Of a stretch of 46,081 nt of DNA, positions 30,288 through 38,000 are shown in pieces. Below the pieces are notes generated by a model, which saw only the letters and a program-made list of their open reading frames with translations, was not told where the DNA came from and ran no database searches. Within the stretch, counting starts at the first letter, position 1, and every line of letters begins with the position of its first letter. Both the position numbers and the translations under genes were made by a program. The DNA is from an uncultured Faecalibacterium sp. (lineage in GTDB: Bacteria; Bacillota; Clostridia; Oscillospirales; Ruminococcaceae), in assembly GCA_934513205.1 (NCBI GenBank), contig CAKSWU010000016.1:1-46081 (forward strand), written 5' to 3'.

Positions 30288-31439
30288 TCATTGTTTTGCA
30301 AAATCACTGCCGGTCAGGCCGTCAAGGTTCAGCATCCCTTCCAGTGCGGCGATGTCTGCCGAAACATCCAGCGCATCGGACTGGAACAGCTTGTCCAGCT
30401 GATTTTCAAAGGCGGAGACCAGCAGGTCCATGCTGCGCTCGATGCTGCGTCTGGCATCGGTGATGTTGTCGCCCTCCACCTCCTGCACCGGAAGGCTGGC
30501 GTAGGTGTTCAGCAGCTTCAGGGCGGTGGGCAGATAGTAGCTCATAAATTTCTGCAGCTGGGCCTTTTTGGCAGGGTCTTTTTCGGCCAGCGCAAAGATG
30601 CGCCCGCTGAGTTCTTCCAGCCGGGAGATCTTCCGGCTCATCACCGGGTCCGGGATGGCATCGTTCACCTCCCGCAGCTGGCGTAGCAGGCGGGCAGATT
30701 CGTCCTCCGGTCCGGCGGCAGGACGGGGCGCGGGAGCGGGAGCGGCCTTTTTGGGCTGCGGTGCGGCGCCCCGCACCACCAGAGTGCCGGTGAGGTTGTC
30801 CACATAGGCTCCGGCACCGAAGTACCCGTGCTCAATGGCTTTTTCCAGCGCAGGACGGCCCTTGGCAGCGTCCACGCCGGCGGCGCAGAACAGCTCGTCC
30901 AGCGGGATGCTGTCCCGGTCGCCTACGACCCGGTCCAGCAGCTGCTCCAGCTTCTGGGTGCGGTCCATCCGCAGACCTGCCAGCAGCGCACCGCCGCCGC
31001 CAATGACGGTGACGAGATTCGAGAACAGCTCCCCCGGGTCCGGGGACAGTGCCCATGCACCAAGGATGTCCACGATGTCTGCCACGCTGCTGAACAGAAA
31101 AACGGCACCCAGAATGATGCACAGGGTGGTCAGGGTCTTGTGCCAGTTCTTGGCGTTTTTCTGCTCCTCAGTGGGCCCAGCCGGGCCGCAGGCCGGTGCG
31201 GCGTCCCGGCGGGGCGGAGCCTGTACCGTGCGTGCTCCCGGCATGGGCGGGGTGCGCGCAGGCTGGATGTTGGTGGGGACACCGTTCCGGGCAGCCATGG
31301 CAGCCCGCTCCTCTTTCTCGGCGTTTTGGTCAATGCCCTTCAGGATGAACAGCAGCACCCCCAGAGGGCCGGAGACGGCCAGTGCCAGAAAGATGGCAAT
31401 GGTGGGGATTTTGGCAAAATAGTGCTTTTTTGGCTCCAT
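30288..31439 (-). CDS. XpaC-like protein (5-bromo-4-chloroindolyl phosphate hydrolysis family)
   Basis: 383 residues. Three hydrophobic segments lie at about 12-35, 100-125 and 140-158, separated by a Pro/Arg-rich cytoplasmic linker. A second Ala/Pro-rich linker (about 225-240) leads to the XpaC domain: DPVMSRKISRLEELSGRIFA, FMSYYLPTALKLLNTYASL, DALDVSADIAALEGMLNLDG. The family is named for a B. subtilis phenotype and is often found with TelA-type toxic-anion resistance genes; no telA is nearby. The molecular function is unknown. The ATG at 31439 follows AAAGGAG. The longer reading from 31508 is rejected because it runs through the promoter and hairpin. Confidence 0.8.
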   Translation of the reverse strand: MEPKKHYFAKIPTIAIFLALAVSGPLGVLLFILKGIDQNAEKEERAAMAARNGVPTNIQPARTPPMPGARTVQAPPRRDAAPACGPAGPTEEQKNAKNWHKTLTTLCIILGAVFLFSSVADIVDILGAWALSPDPGELFSNLVTVIGGGGALLAGLRMDRTQKLEQLLDRVVGDRDSIPLDELFCAAGVDAAKGRPALEKAIEHGYFGAGAYVDNLTGTLVVRGAAPQPKKAAPAPAPRPAAGPEDESARLLRQLREVNDAIPDPVMSRKISRLEELSGRIFALAEKDPAKKAQLQKFMSYYLPTALKLLNTYASLPVQEVEGDNITDARRSIERSMDLLVSAFENQLDKLFQSDALDVSADIAALEGMLNLDGLTGSDFAKQ

Positions 31440-31470
31440 GAAACAGAGCTCCTTTCCCAGACAGCTCAAA

Positions 31471-31522
31471 AATAAAAGACCGTGTTCCACCTTATTATAG
31501 CGGAACACGGCCTTTTTGTTAA
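31471..31522 (-). promoter_or_regulatory. htpG terminator hairpin containing the xpaC promoter
   Basis: On the minus strand GGCCGTGTTCC (31502-31512) pairs with GGAACACGGTC (31479-31489) and TTTTATTTTT follows, an intrinsic terminator 57 bases after htpG. The loop contains TATAAT (31494-31499), and TTAACA lies 17 bases upstream (31517-31522), so a consensus promoter for the xpaC-like gene overlaps the terminator. Confidence 0.75.
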
Positions 31523-31578
31523 GGGGGGATTTCAGCGGGGAGTCAGCAGGGGAGTAAGGCTGCTGCTTTCCGGCAGAA

Positions 31579-33507
31579 TCACTTCATCAGGCTGCAAACG
31601 GCCTCGGCATAAGCGGCGGGGTCGTCCACAGGCAGACCCTCGATCAGCTGTGCCTGTGCGTACAGCAGGGCGCTGTATTTATTCAGCTTGTCGGTGTCGC
31701 CAGCCTCCTGTGCAGCCTTCAGGGCAGCAAACACGGGGTGGTTCACGTTCAGTTCCAGCACCTTGTCGCTCTTCACGCCCTCGCTGCCGGGCTGCTTGGA
31801 CAGCACCTTCTCCATCTCGAGGGACAGCGGGCCGTCTGCGCTCAGGCAGACAGGATGATCCTTCAGACGGGTGGAGACGCGCACTTCCTTCACCTTGCCG
31901 TCCAGCGCGTCCTTCATGGCATCGAACAGCGCCTTATTCTCGGCGGTGGCATCCTCGGCGGCTTTCTTCTCTTCTTCGGTCTCCAGACCCAGATCGCCGC
32001 TGTTGACGTTCTTGAACTCTACGGTGCCGTCCTTGCCCTCGGCGTCCTTGCGGGGATAGGTGCGCAGGATCTGCAGGCAGAACTCGTCCACATCCTCGGT
32101 CAGCAGCAGCACGTCAAAGCCCTTGTCCAGCACAAGCTCTGCGGCGGGCAGCTTTGCCAGACGGTCGGCAGAGTCGCCTGCGGCAAAGTAGATGTACTTC
32201 TGCTCGGCGGGCATCTTGTCGATGTACTCCTGCAGGGTGACCATCTTCTGCTCCTTGGCAGACCAGAACAGCAGCAGGTCCCGCAGCAGCTCGGCGTGCA
32301 TGCCGTAGTCGGCGTAGGCACCAAACTTGATCTGACGACCAAACTCCTTCCAGAACGACTCGTACTTTTCACGGTCGTTGGCAAGCATGGCGTGCAGCTC
32401 GTTTTTGATCTTCTTTTCCAGTGCATTGCGGATCAGCTTGAGCTGGTTGTCCTTCTGCAGCATCTCACGGCTGATGTTCAGGCTCAGGTCCTGACTGTCC
32501 ACGATGCCCTTGACGAAGCTGAAGTAGTCGGGCAGCAGGTCGGCGCACTTTTCCATGATCAGCACGCCGGAAGCGTACAGGGCCAGACCCTTCTCGTACT
32601 CCTTGGTGTAGAAGTCGTAGGGGCGGTGGCTGGGCACGAACAGCAGGGCGTTGTAGTTGGCAGTGCCCTCGGTGCGGCTGACGATGACCCGGGCGGGGTC
32701 GGCGTAGTCGCCGAACTTGTCTTTGTAGAAGCTGTTATACTCCTCATCGGTCACTTCGCTCTTCTGCTTTTTCCAGATGGGGACCATGCTGTTCAGGGTC
32801 TCCAGCTCGGTGTAGGTCTCCCACTCCGGCTTGTAGTCCTCGGGCTTGGGGTCCGGCTCCGGCTTCTGACGGCTCTTTTCACGCTCCATCTGGATGGGGT
32901 AGCGCACATAGTCGCTGTACTTCTTGACGATGGCAACGATGCCGTATTCATCCAGAAAGTTGTCATAATTGTCGGTGTCGGTGTTCGGCTTGATGTGCAG
33001 GATGATCTGAGTGCCTGCGGTGTCCTTCTGGGCGGGGGTCATCTCGTAGCCGTCCACGCCGGAGGATTCCCACTGCCATGCTTCGTCCGCGCCATAAGCT
33101 TTGGAAATGACGGTGACCTTGTCTGCCACCATGAAGGAGGAGTAGAAGCCCACACCGAACTGACCGATGATGTCGATGTTCTCGTCCTTGTTGTCTTTTT
33201 TGAAGTCCAGAGAACCGGAGTGGGCGATGGTGCCCAGATTCTGTTCCAGCTCCTCGCGGGTCATGCCGATGCCGTTATCCTCCACGGTCAGGATGCGGTT
33301 TTCCTTGTCGCGGGTGATGAGGATGCGGAAATCGCCCTTGTTCATGCCCACGGAGGTGTCGGTCAGGCTCTTATAATAAAGCTTGTCGATGGCGTCCGAT
33401 GCGTTGGAGATCAGCTCCCGCAGGAAAATTTCCTTGTTGGTGTAGATGGAGTTGATCATCATGTCCATCAGTTTTTTGCTTTCAGCCTGAAATTCTTTCT
33501 TCGCCAT
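31579..33507 (-). CDS. htpG: molecular chaperone HtpG (Hsp90)
   Basis: 642-residue ATP-driven homodimeric chaperone of the cytosol. The N-terminal ATPase has FLRELISNASDAIDKLYY, DNGIGMTREELEQNLGTIAH and GQFGVGFYSSFMVADKV, the Bergerat-fold motifs N, D-x-G-x-G and G-x-x-G-x-G. The middle domain includes GVLIMEKCADLLPDYF and the catalytic arginine region SLNISREMLQ. The C-terminal dimerisation part ends in AEAVCSLMK. It has its own promoter with a perfect CIRCE operator, so it is under HrcA heat-shock control. Confidence 0.97.
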   Translation of the reverse strand: MAKKEFQAESKKLMDMMINSIYTNKEIFLRELISNASDAIDKLYYKSLTDTSVGMNKGDFRILITRDKENRILTVEDNGIGMTREELEQNLGTIAHSGSLDFKKDNKDENIDIIGQFGVGFYSSFMVADKVTVISKAYGADEAWQWESSGVDGYEMTPAQKDTAGTQIILHIKPNTDTDNYDNFLDEYGIVAIVKKYSDYVRYPIQMEREKSRQKPEPDPKPEDYKPEWETYTELETLNSMVPIWKKQKSEVTDEEYNSFYKDKFGDYADPARVIVSRTEGTANYNALLFVPSHRPYDFYTKEYEKGLALYASGVLIMEKCADLLPDYFSFVKGIVDSQDLSLNISREMLQKDNQLKLIRNALEKKIKNELHAMLANDREKYESFWKEFGRQIKFGAYADYGMHAELLRDLLLFWSAKEQKMVTLQEYIDKMPAEQKYIYFAAGDSADRLAKLPAAELVLDKGFDVLLLTEDVDEFCLQILRTYPRKDAEGKDGTVEFKNVNSGDLGLETEEEKKAAEDATAENKALFDAMKDALDGKVKEVRVSTRLKDHPVCLSADGPLSLEMEKVLSKQPGSEGVKSDKVLELNVNHPVFAALKAAQEAGDTDKLNKYSALLYAQAQLIEGLPVDDPAAYAEAVCSLMK

Positions 33508-33572
33508 AATGCAAAACCTCTTTTATCTGTATTCAGTGCCGGTGCCCCGGACGGAAAGCCATCACGGAATTG

Positions 33573-33626
33573 TTAGCACTCATAACTTTCGAGTGCTAAT
33601 ATACACCGGCAGAAAGCAAAAATCAA
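33573..33626 (-). promoter_or_regulatory. CIRCE operator and promoter of htpG
   Basis: TTAGCACTC, nine bases, GAGTGCTAA (33573-33599) is a perfect CIRCE element, the binding site of the heat-shock repressor HrcA. On the minus strand the promoter is TTGATT (33621-33626), 17 bases, TATATT (33598-33603); the operator overlaps the -10 box by two bases and covers the start site. Confidence 0.93.
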
Positions 33627-33630
33627 GGGC

Positions 33631-33659
33631 TTTCATAAAAAGTTTAAAAATGCTATAAT
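33631..33659 (+). promoter_or_regulatory. promoter of the C_GCAxxG_C_C gene
   Basis: TTTCAT, 17 bases, TATAAT, divergent from the htpG promoter and only four bases from its -35 box, so polymerase binding at the two may compete. Confidence 0.65.
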
Positions 33660-33682
33660 AAACCGCAAAGGATGTGAAGCGG

Positions 33683-34174
33683 ATGTCAAGACAGGGCGAT
33701 GCAGCCTATGCATATTTTTTAAAAGGATATAACTGCAGCCAGAGCGTGGTGGCGGCGTTTGCGCCCCAGCTTGGACTGACCGAAGAGCTGGCACTACGGC
33801 TTTCCTCCGGGTTCGGAGCAGGTATCGGACGGATGCGGGAGGTGTGCGGGGCCTTCTGCGGCGTAGTCACAGTGCTGAGCCTTGTCTACGCCGACCCTGC
33901 AGACCCGCAGGACAAGTCCCGCATCTATGCACTGGTGCAGGAAGCGGCACAGCTGTACCGCACCCGCAACGGCGGCGGCAGCATCATTTGCCGGGAGCTG
34001 CTGGCAAAGGCGGGCGCAGCCCCCACGGCAGGCGCTGCGGCAGAGGACCGCACCGCGGACTATTACAAAAAGCGGCCCTGTCCGGAGCTGTGCCGCCTTG
34101 GCGCGGACCTGTGCGCGGAGTTCATCGCAGCCCACCCGGAGGGACGGCACGGCTTTTACAGGGAGGATGCGTAA
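33683..34174 (+). CDS. C_GCAxxG_C_C family redox-type protein
   Basis: 163 residues. The family pattern of spaced cysteines is visible: YNCSQSV near residue 20, REVCGAFCG near 55, CREL near 105, then RPCPELC and ADLC close to the end. These may bind metal or form disulfides; the family is thought to act in redox chemistry but has no proven reaction. I chose ATG 33683 over GTG 33674 because MSRQ is the better spaced start after AAGGATG. It is directly followed by the alpha/beta hydrolase gene with no gap. Confidence 0.82.
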   Translation: MSRQGDAAYAYFLKGYNCSQSVVAAFAPQLGLTEELALRLSSGFGAGIGRMREVCGAFCGVVTVLSLVYADPADPQDKSRIYALVQEAAQLYRTRNGGGSIICRELLAKAGAAPTAGAAAEDRTADYYKKRPCPELCRLGADLCAEFIAAHPEGRHGFYREDA

Positions 34175-34951
34175 ATGCGGCTTGAGCAGCTGGAACTGAC
34201 CGGCGGCGGCACACTGACTGTTTTTCTGCGGGCGTGCACCGACCGGATGCCGGATGCGATGGAGCGCCCGCTGGTGCTTGTGGTGCCCGGCGGGGGCTAC
34301 AACCACGTCAGCCCCCGGGAGGGGGACCCGGTAGCGCTGCAGTTTGCGGCGGCGGGCTATCACACGGCGGTGCTGGACTACGCCGTTGGCGAAACAGCAA
34401 GGGACTACCGGCCCATGCGGCAGCTGGCGCAGGCCATCGGTCTTGTGCGGCAGAATGCAGCCCGGTGGCATGTTCTGCCGGACCGGGTCGCGGTGTGCGG
34501 CTTTTCGGCGGGGGGACATCTGGCACTGGCATCGGCAGTGCTGGACATCCCCGGCGAGGCGGCACAGCCCCGGCCGGATGCGTTGATCCTGGGCTACCCG
34601 GTGGTGTCGGCAGGGCAGTTTGCCCATCGCGGCAGCTTTGAGCAGCTGGCAGGCAGCACCGATCCGGCTGCGCAGCGGATGTTTACACTGGAGGACAAGA
34701 TCACCCCCGATGCTCCGCCGGTGTTCGTCTGGCACACCATGGAGGATAAGACCGTGCCGGTGGAGAACACCTTTCTGCTGCTGCAGGCACTGCGGAAGGC
34801 AGGGGTGCCGTGCGAGGCGCATCTTTTTGAAAAAGGCATCCACGGCACCAGCATCAGCACCGCAGAGGTGAACGCTGCCAGTGCCCACCGGAACCGCTGG
34901 GTGCAGCTGGCGGTGGAGTGGCTGGGCGACACCTTTGCGTGGCATGTCTGA
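34175..34951 (+). CDS. alpha/beta hydrolase (esterase/acetyl-xylan esterase-like)
   Basis: 258-residue cytoplasmic serine hydrolase. The oxyanion loop VVPGGGYNHVSPREGDP is the HGGGY-like type. The nucleophile is S111 in VCGFSAGGHLALA. The acid is the aspartate in HTMEDKTVPVEN and the base the histidine in EKGIHGTSIST. This BD-FAE/axe-like group often deacetylates sugars. It starts one base after the previous stop codon, so it is translated with the C_GCAxxG_C_C gene. It resembles the two secreted hydrolases at 36911 and 38001 in general fold, but it is shorter and has no signal peptide. Confidence 0.88.
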   Translation: MRLEQLELTGGGTLTVFLRACTDRMPDAMERPLVLVVPGGGYNHVSPREGDPVALQFAAAGYHTAVLDYAVGETARDYRPMRQLAQAIGLVRQNAARWHVLPDRVAVCGFSAGGHLALASAVLDIPGEAAQPRPDALILGYPVVSAGQFAHRGSFEQLAGSTDPAAQRMFTLEDKITPDAPPVFVWHTMEDKTVPVENTFLLLQALRKAGVPCEAHLFEKGIHGTSISTAEVNAASAHRNRWVQLAVEWLGDTFAWHV

Positions 34952-35022
34952 GATAACCAACGGAACACGCAGCTGTGTTGCTTAATATTGTTCGTGCCTA
35001 CAAAAAATTCACAATTAAACTG

Positions 35023-35051
35023 TTGACTTGCACAAGCCTTTGGCGTATACT
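35023..35051 (+). promoter_or_regulatory. promoter of the 35088 gene
   Basis: TTGACT, 17 bases, TATACT, about 37 bases before the start codon. Confidence 0.75.
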
Positions 35052-35087
35052 GGTCAGCAGGGACAAACCAGAGAGAAGGAGATCATT

Positions 35088-35528
35088 ATGGTTATGGACC
35101 CCACACTGCCGCGCATCTCGGTGCGCGATCTGCTCATGCAGGCATTTCTGACGGGATGGGAGCGCTCGGACAAGAGCACTCCGCAGGACGAATATCTGCA
35201 AAGCTCCATTCAGGTCATTGAGATGCTGCAGGTGGAACCGGAAAATCTTTATGCAGAAGAGGGTCTTGGCCTGCCGGACGGCGAAGAAGTGGACCATCTG
35301 GACGACTGGCTCCGCGCGGACGGACAGTGGCTGTACTACGGAGTGGAAGCGGAAAACTTCTTCCTCATCCAGTGGTATCCGGACAAAGCCTCTGCCATGG
35401 AAAAGCTGGCCCAGCTGGAGCAGCTGGGGGATGGCAAACAGTATCTGGTGGATATGGCGCTCCGGCGCGAAAATCCCTCCTGTGCCGAAAACTTTGGCAA
35501 TTCCAACCCGGTGCAACTCCGCTCCTGA
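35088..35528 (+). CDS. hypothetical protein (146 aa)
   Basis: No family recognised. It is an acidic, soluble protein: PRISVRDLLMQAFLTGWERS, then SSIQVIEMLQVEPENLYAEE, a Trp/Tyr-rich middle (DDWLRADGQWLYYGVEAENF) and a helical end. There is no membrane helix, no signal peptide and no cysteine cluster. The ATG follows AGAAGGAG, and there is a strong promoter just upstream, so expression is likely. The HD-domain gene follows 35 bases later and is probably cotranscribed. Confidence 0.65.
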   Translation: MVMDPTLPRISVRDLLMQAFLTGWERSDKSTPQDEYLQSSIQVIEMLQVEPENLYAEEGLGLPDGEEVDHLDDWLRADGQWLYYGVEAENFFLIQWYPDKASAMEKLAQLEQLGDGKQYLVDMALRRENPSCAENFGNSNPVQLRS

Positions 35529-35563
35529 ACCAGTGTTTTTGTGTTGAAAGGATTTTTTTGCCC

Positions 35564-36088
35564 ATGCAGCTTTCTGTTACGGAACGCGAACGGCTTCATG
35601 CCATTCTTGAAAAATACGACCGCAACCCTCAGGTGCAGCAGATGCGGGAATTCATCCAACACGGCGATGTGACCACCTATCAGCACTGCAAGAACGTGGT
35701 GCTGGTGAGCTGCTGGCTCAATCACCGGCTGCACCTGGGTGCGGACGAGACATCGCTGGCAGTCGGTGCTTTCCTGCACGATTTTTATCTGTATGACTGG
35801 CACAAAAAAGGCACCTTTCACGGCATCCGCCGCCTGTTTGAGATGCACGGCTTTTCCCACCCGGGTCATGCCTGCGTCAATGCAGAGCGGGTGTTCGGCA
35901 TCACCAAAAAAGAGCAGAGCATCATTTCCAGCCACATGTGGCCCTTGACCTTCCGGCATGTGCCCACCTGCCGCGAGGCGGTCATCGTTTGTTTGGCAGA
36001 CAAATACTGTGCTGTGGTGGAGAGCATGTTCCAGCGCAGCCGCGTTGCTGCCGCCAAAAATGCCGATGGCGAATACGATGAGTGGTAA
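35564..36088 (+). CDS. HD-domain phosphohydrolase-like protein
   Basis: 174 residues. The HD-type metal site is visible: a first histidine in YQHCKNVVLV, the H-D pair in GAFLHDFYLYDW, then HPGHACVNAERVF, and a late aspartate in VCLADKYCAVVES. HD proteins hydrolyse nucleotides, cyclic dinucleotides or (p)ppGpp; the substrate here is unknown. I start at ATG 35564 after GAAAGGA; the longer open frame from 35327 overlaps the previous gene in another frame and is not credible. The bidirectional terminator at 36110 ends the unit. Confidence 0.85.
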   Translation: MQLSVTERERLHAILEKYDRNPQVQQMREFIQHGDVTTYQHCKNVVLVSCWLNHRLHLGADETSLAVGAFLHDFYLYDWHKKGTFHGIRRLFEMHGFSHPGHACVNAERVFGITKKEQSIISSHMWPLTFRHVPTCREAVIVCLADKYCAVVESMFQRSRVAAAKNADGEYDEW

Positions 36089-36109
36089 AACAGGATCATA
36101 GAAAACTCA

Positions 36110-36152
36110 AAAAGGAGCCGCTGCACCTGATAAAAGTGCAGCGGCTCCTTTT
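36110..36152. terminator. bidirectional terminator between convergent genes
   Basis: A perfect 17-bp stem, AAAAGGAGCCGCTGCAC with its complement, around a nine-base loop. The T-rich end works on both strands. Confidence 0.88.
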
Positions 36153-36193
36153 GCATTGGCTGAAGGCTTAAACAAAAGATGCAGATCCCATTT

Positions 36194-36712
36194 TTACAGT
36201 TTTTTGAACCCCTCCGGTTCATCGGCAGCTGTGCGGCGTTCCATTAAAAAGGTGTCCAGCCAGCGTCCGTGGCAGTCCCGGGCAATGCGCTCCCGGCGGC
36301 CCACCACCCGGAAACCGCACTTGGTGTGCAGCGCGCGGCTGGCGTTGTTGTCCTGCAAAACCGTGGACTGCAATGTCCAGTACCCTGCCTGCTCGGCCTG
36401 ACGGCACAGGGCAGTGAGCAGGCGATACCCAAGGCCACGGCCTCGGAACTGCTCGCCAATGTAGATGCTTACCTCGGCTACGCCCCGGTAGCACCAGCGG
36501 GGGTCCACCCGGTGCAGGGCCGCCCAGCCCGCCAGCACGCCGTCCGCCAGCAGAACCAGACGGCATTCCCTTGTGTGGGAGGCGTCCCATGCGGCGTAGG
36601 GAGGACAGTCGGTCTGGAAGGTGGCGTGCTCGGTGGCGATCCCCTCCAGATAGATCCTGGAAACATCGTTCCAGTCTTCCGGCTCCATGGGCCGGATGAT
36701 AATCTCACTCAT
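36194..36712 (-). CDS. GNAT-family N-acetyltransferase (phosphinothricin-acetyltransferase-like)
   Basis: 172 residues. It starts SEIIIRPMEPEDWNDVSRIY and has EVSIYIGEQFRGRGLGYRLL, the acetyl-CoA loop R-G-R-G-L-G, then STVLQDNNASRALHTKCGFR and VGRRERIARDCHGRWLDTFL, the pattern of the Pat/YncA group that acetylates amino groups of amino acid analogues. The true substrate is unknown. The ATG follows a modest AAGAAG site. It has its own promoter, divergent from the secreted hydrolase pair. Confidence 0.88.
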   Translation of the reverse strand: MSEIIIRPMEPEDWNDVSRIYLEGIATEHATFQTDCPPYAAWDASHTRECRLVLLADGVLAGWAALHRVDPRWCYRGVAEVSIYIGEQFRGRGLGYRLLTALCRQAEQAGYWTLQSTVLQDNNASRALHTKCGFRVVGRRERIARDCHGRWLDTFLMERRTAADEPEGFKKL

Positions 36713-36773
36713 ACTTCTTTTCCCGGCAGACGGACGGGACCGTCTGCTCCCTCTGATCCCAACGAATAGATTC

Positions 36774-36802
36774 AGTATAACAGAATTTTTGCTGCGGTAC
36801 AA
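36774..36802 (-). promoter_or_regulatory. promoter of the GNAT gene at 36194
   Basis: On the minus strand TTGTAC, 17 bases, TATACT. The leader holds a CAGACGG/CCGTCTG hairpin (36727-36746) just before the ribosome binding site. Confidence 0.65.
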
Positions 36803-36825
36803 GCGACGGACTGCACAGAATTGTT

Positions 36826-36853
36826 TTGACATCGAAAGGGTTTGTGATACAAT
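36826..36853 (+). promoter_or_regulatory. promoter of the secreted hydrolase pair
   Basis: TTGACA, 16 bases, TACAAT with TGTGA before the -10 box (extended -10 type). Confidence 0.75.
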
Positions 36854-36910
36854 AAATGTTGTACAACAACCGGCTGAGTGCTCGGCTGGACAAATGGAGG
36901 TCAAACAATT

Positions 36911-37975
36911 ATGAAAAAGTTCCTCACGGCGGCATTTGCACTGTGCATGACAGTGTGCATGTCGCTGGCGGCTTTGGCTGCCGAACCCGGAGAGGCGAAC
37001 ATCACGGCGCAGACGACGATCCGGGAGCTGCGCGCTAACCCTGCCATTCAGGGTTCCGGGTACTACACCTATTGCAATGAGTGGTCCGAGACGGACACCC
37101 GCTATCTGGACAATACGCTGGAAAGCTATGTGGGCGGGGCAATGGCAGACGATGCCGCCGAGGGCCTGAATCTGGTGGTGGAAAACTACAACAACGGCGT
37201 GCAGGTCACATGGCAGGTCTACAGCCCGGAACAGATCGCGCAGGAGCCGGTGCTGGGCAAGGTGCAGCTGTACTACTACCCGGCAAAGACCCCGAACGCA
37301 AAGTTTGCTGTGGTCCTGTCGGGCAACGGCGGCGCTACCACCTCGGAGATCGGCGAGGGCGCGTCCGCGGCGTATCAGCTGCATGAGGCTGGATACGCGG
37401 CTTTTGTGCTGCGCTACCGCTCCTTTCTGAACGGTTCCGACAACGCGCCGCTGAAGGATCTGGGCAGCGCGGTGAAGTTTGTGGAGGACCACGCAGAGCA
37501 GTTCGGCGTGCAAAAAGAAAACTATGCGCTGGTGGGCTTTTCCTCCGGCGGACAGATCTGCGGCCTGTTTGGTTCCGACCGCCCCTATGGCTACAAAGCC
37601 TATGGCGTCCCGCAGCCTGCGGCACTGCTGCTGGGATACCCCATCAACGACTTTGCAGAGGTCAAGCCGGTGTATCACATCCTGATGGACCCGCTGGACG
37701 TTGATTGGCGCTACTACTGGACCAATCTGTCCTATGTGGTGAACGAAAACTATACCCCCATCTTCTTCTGGAACGGAAAAAACGATGTGTTCTACAAGCG
37801 GATGGGCTACTGTCTGCAGGCACCGCCGCTGAAGCGGGCACTGGAAAAGTACAATGTGCCCTTTGAGTACCATGAGTATGAGGATGCACCCCATGTCAGC
37901 GGTACCGGCAAGGGCACCGATGCCGAGGGTTGGGTGGAGCTGGCTTTCGCATTCTGGGAAGCACAGTGCAAATAA
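36911..37975 (+). CDS. secreted alpha/beta hydrolase, first of a tandem pair
   Basis: 354 residues with a clear signal peptide: MKKFLTAAFALCMTVCMSLA, then ALAAEPG, so cleavage after ALA is likely and the protein is exported. The hydrolase domain has the nucleophile S211 in VGFSSGGQICG, the acid probably in WNGKNDVFYK and the base in DAPHVSGTGKGTD. The N-terminal region (ITAQTTIRELRANPAIQGSG) and the ITxQTTxRE pattern are shared with the next gene. The substrate is unknown; an ester on diet or host glycans is a fair guess. The start follows GGAGG. Promoter at 36826. It is 25 bases from the next gene. Confidence 0.85.
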   Translation: MKKFLTAAFALCMTVCMSLAALAAEPGEANITAQTTIRELRANPAIQGSGYYTYCNEWSETDTRYLDNTLESYVGGAMADDAAEGLNLVVENYNNGVQVTWQVYSPEQIAQEPVLGKVQLYYYPAKTPNAKFAVVLSGNGGATTSEIGEGASAAYQLHEAGYAAFVLRYRSFLNGSDNAPLKDLGSAVKFVEDHAEQFGVQKENYALVGFSSGGQICGLFGSDRPYGYKAYGVPQPAALLLGYPINDFAEVKPVYHILMDPLDVDWRYYWTNLSYVVNENYTPIFFWNGKNDVFYKRMGYCLQAPPLKRALEKYNVPFEYHEYEDAPHVSGTGKGTDAEGWVELAFAFWEAQCK

Positions 37976-38000
37976 AACGTGTGAACGAGGAGAAATGTTG

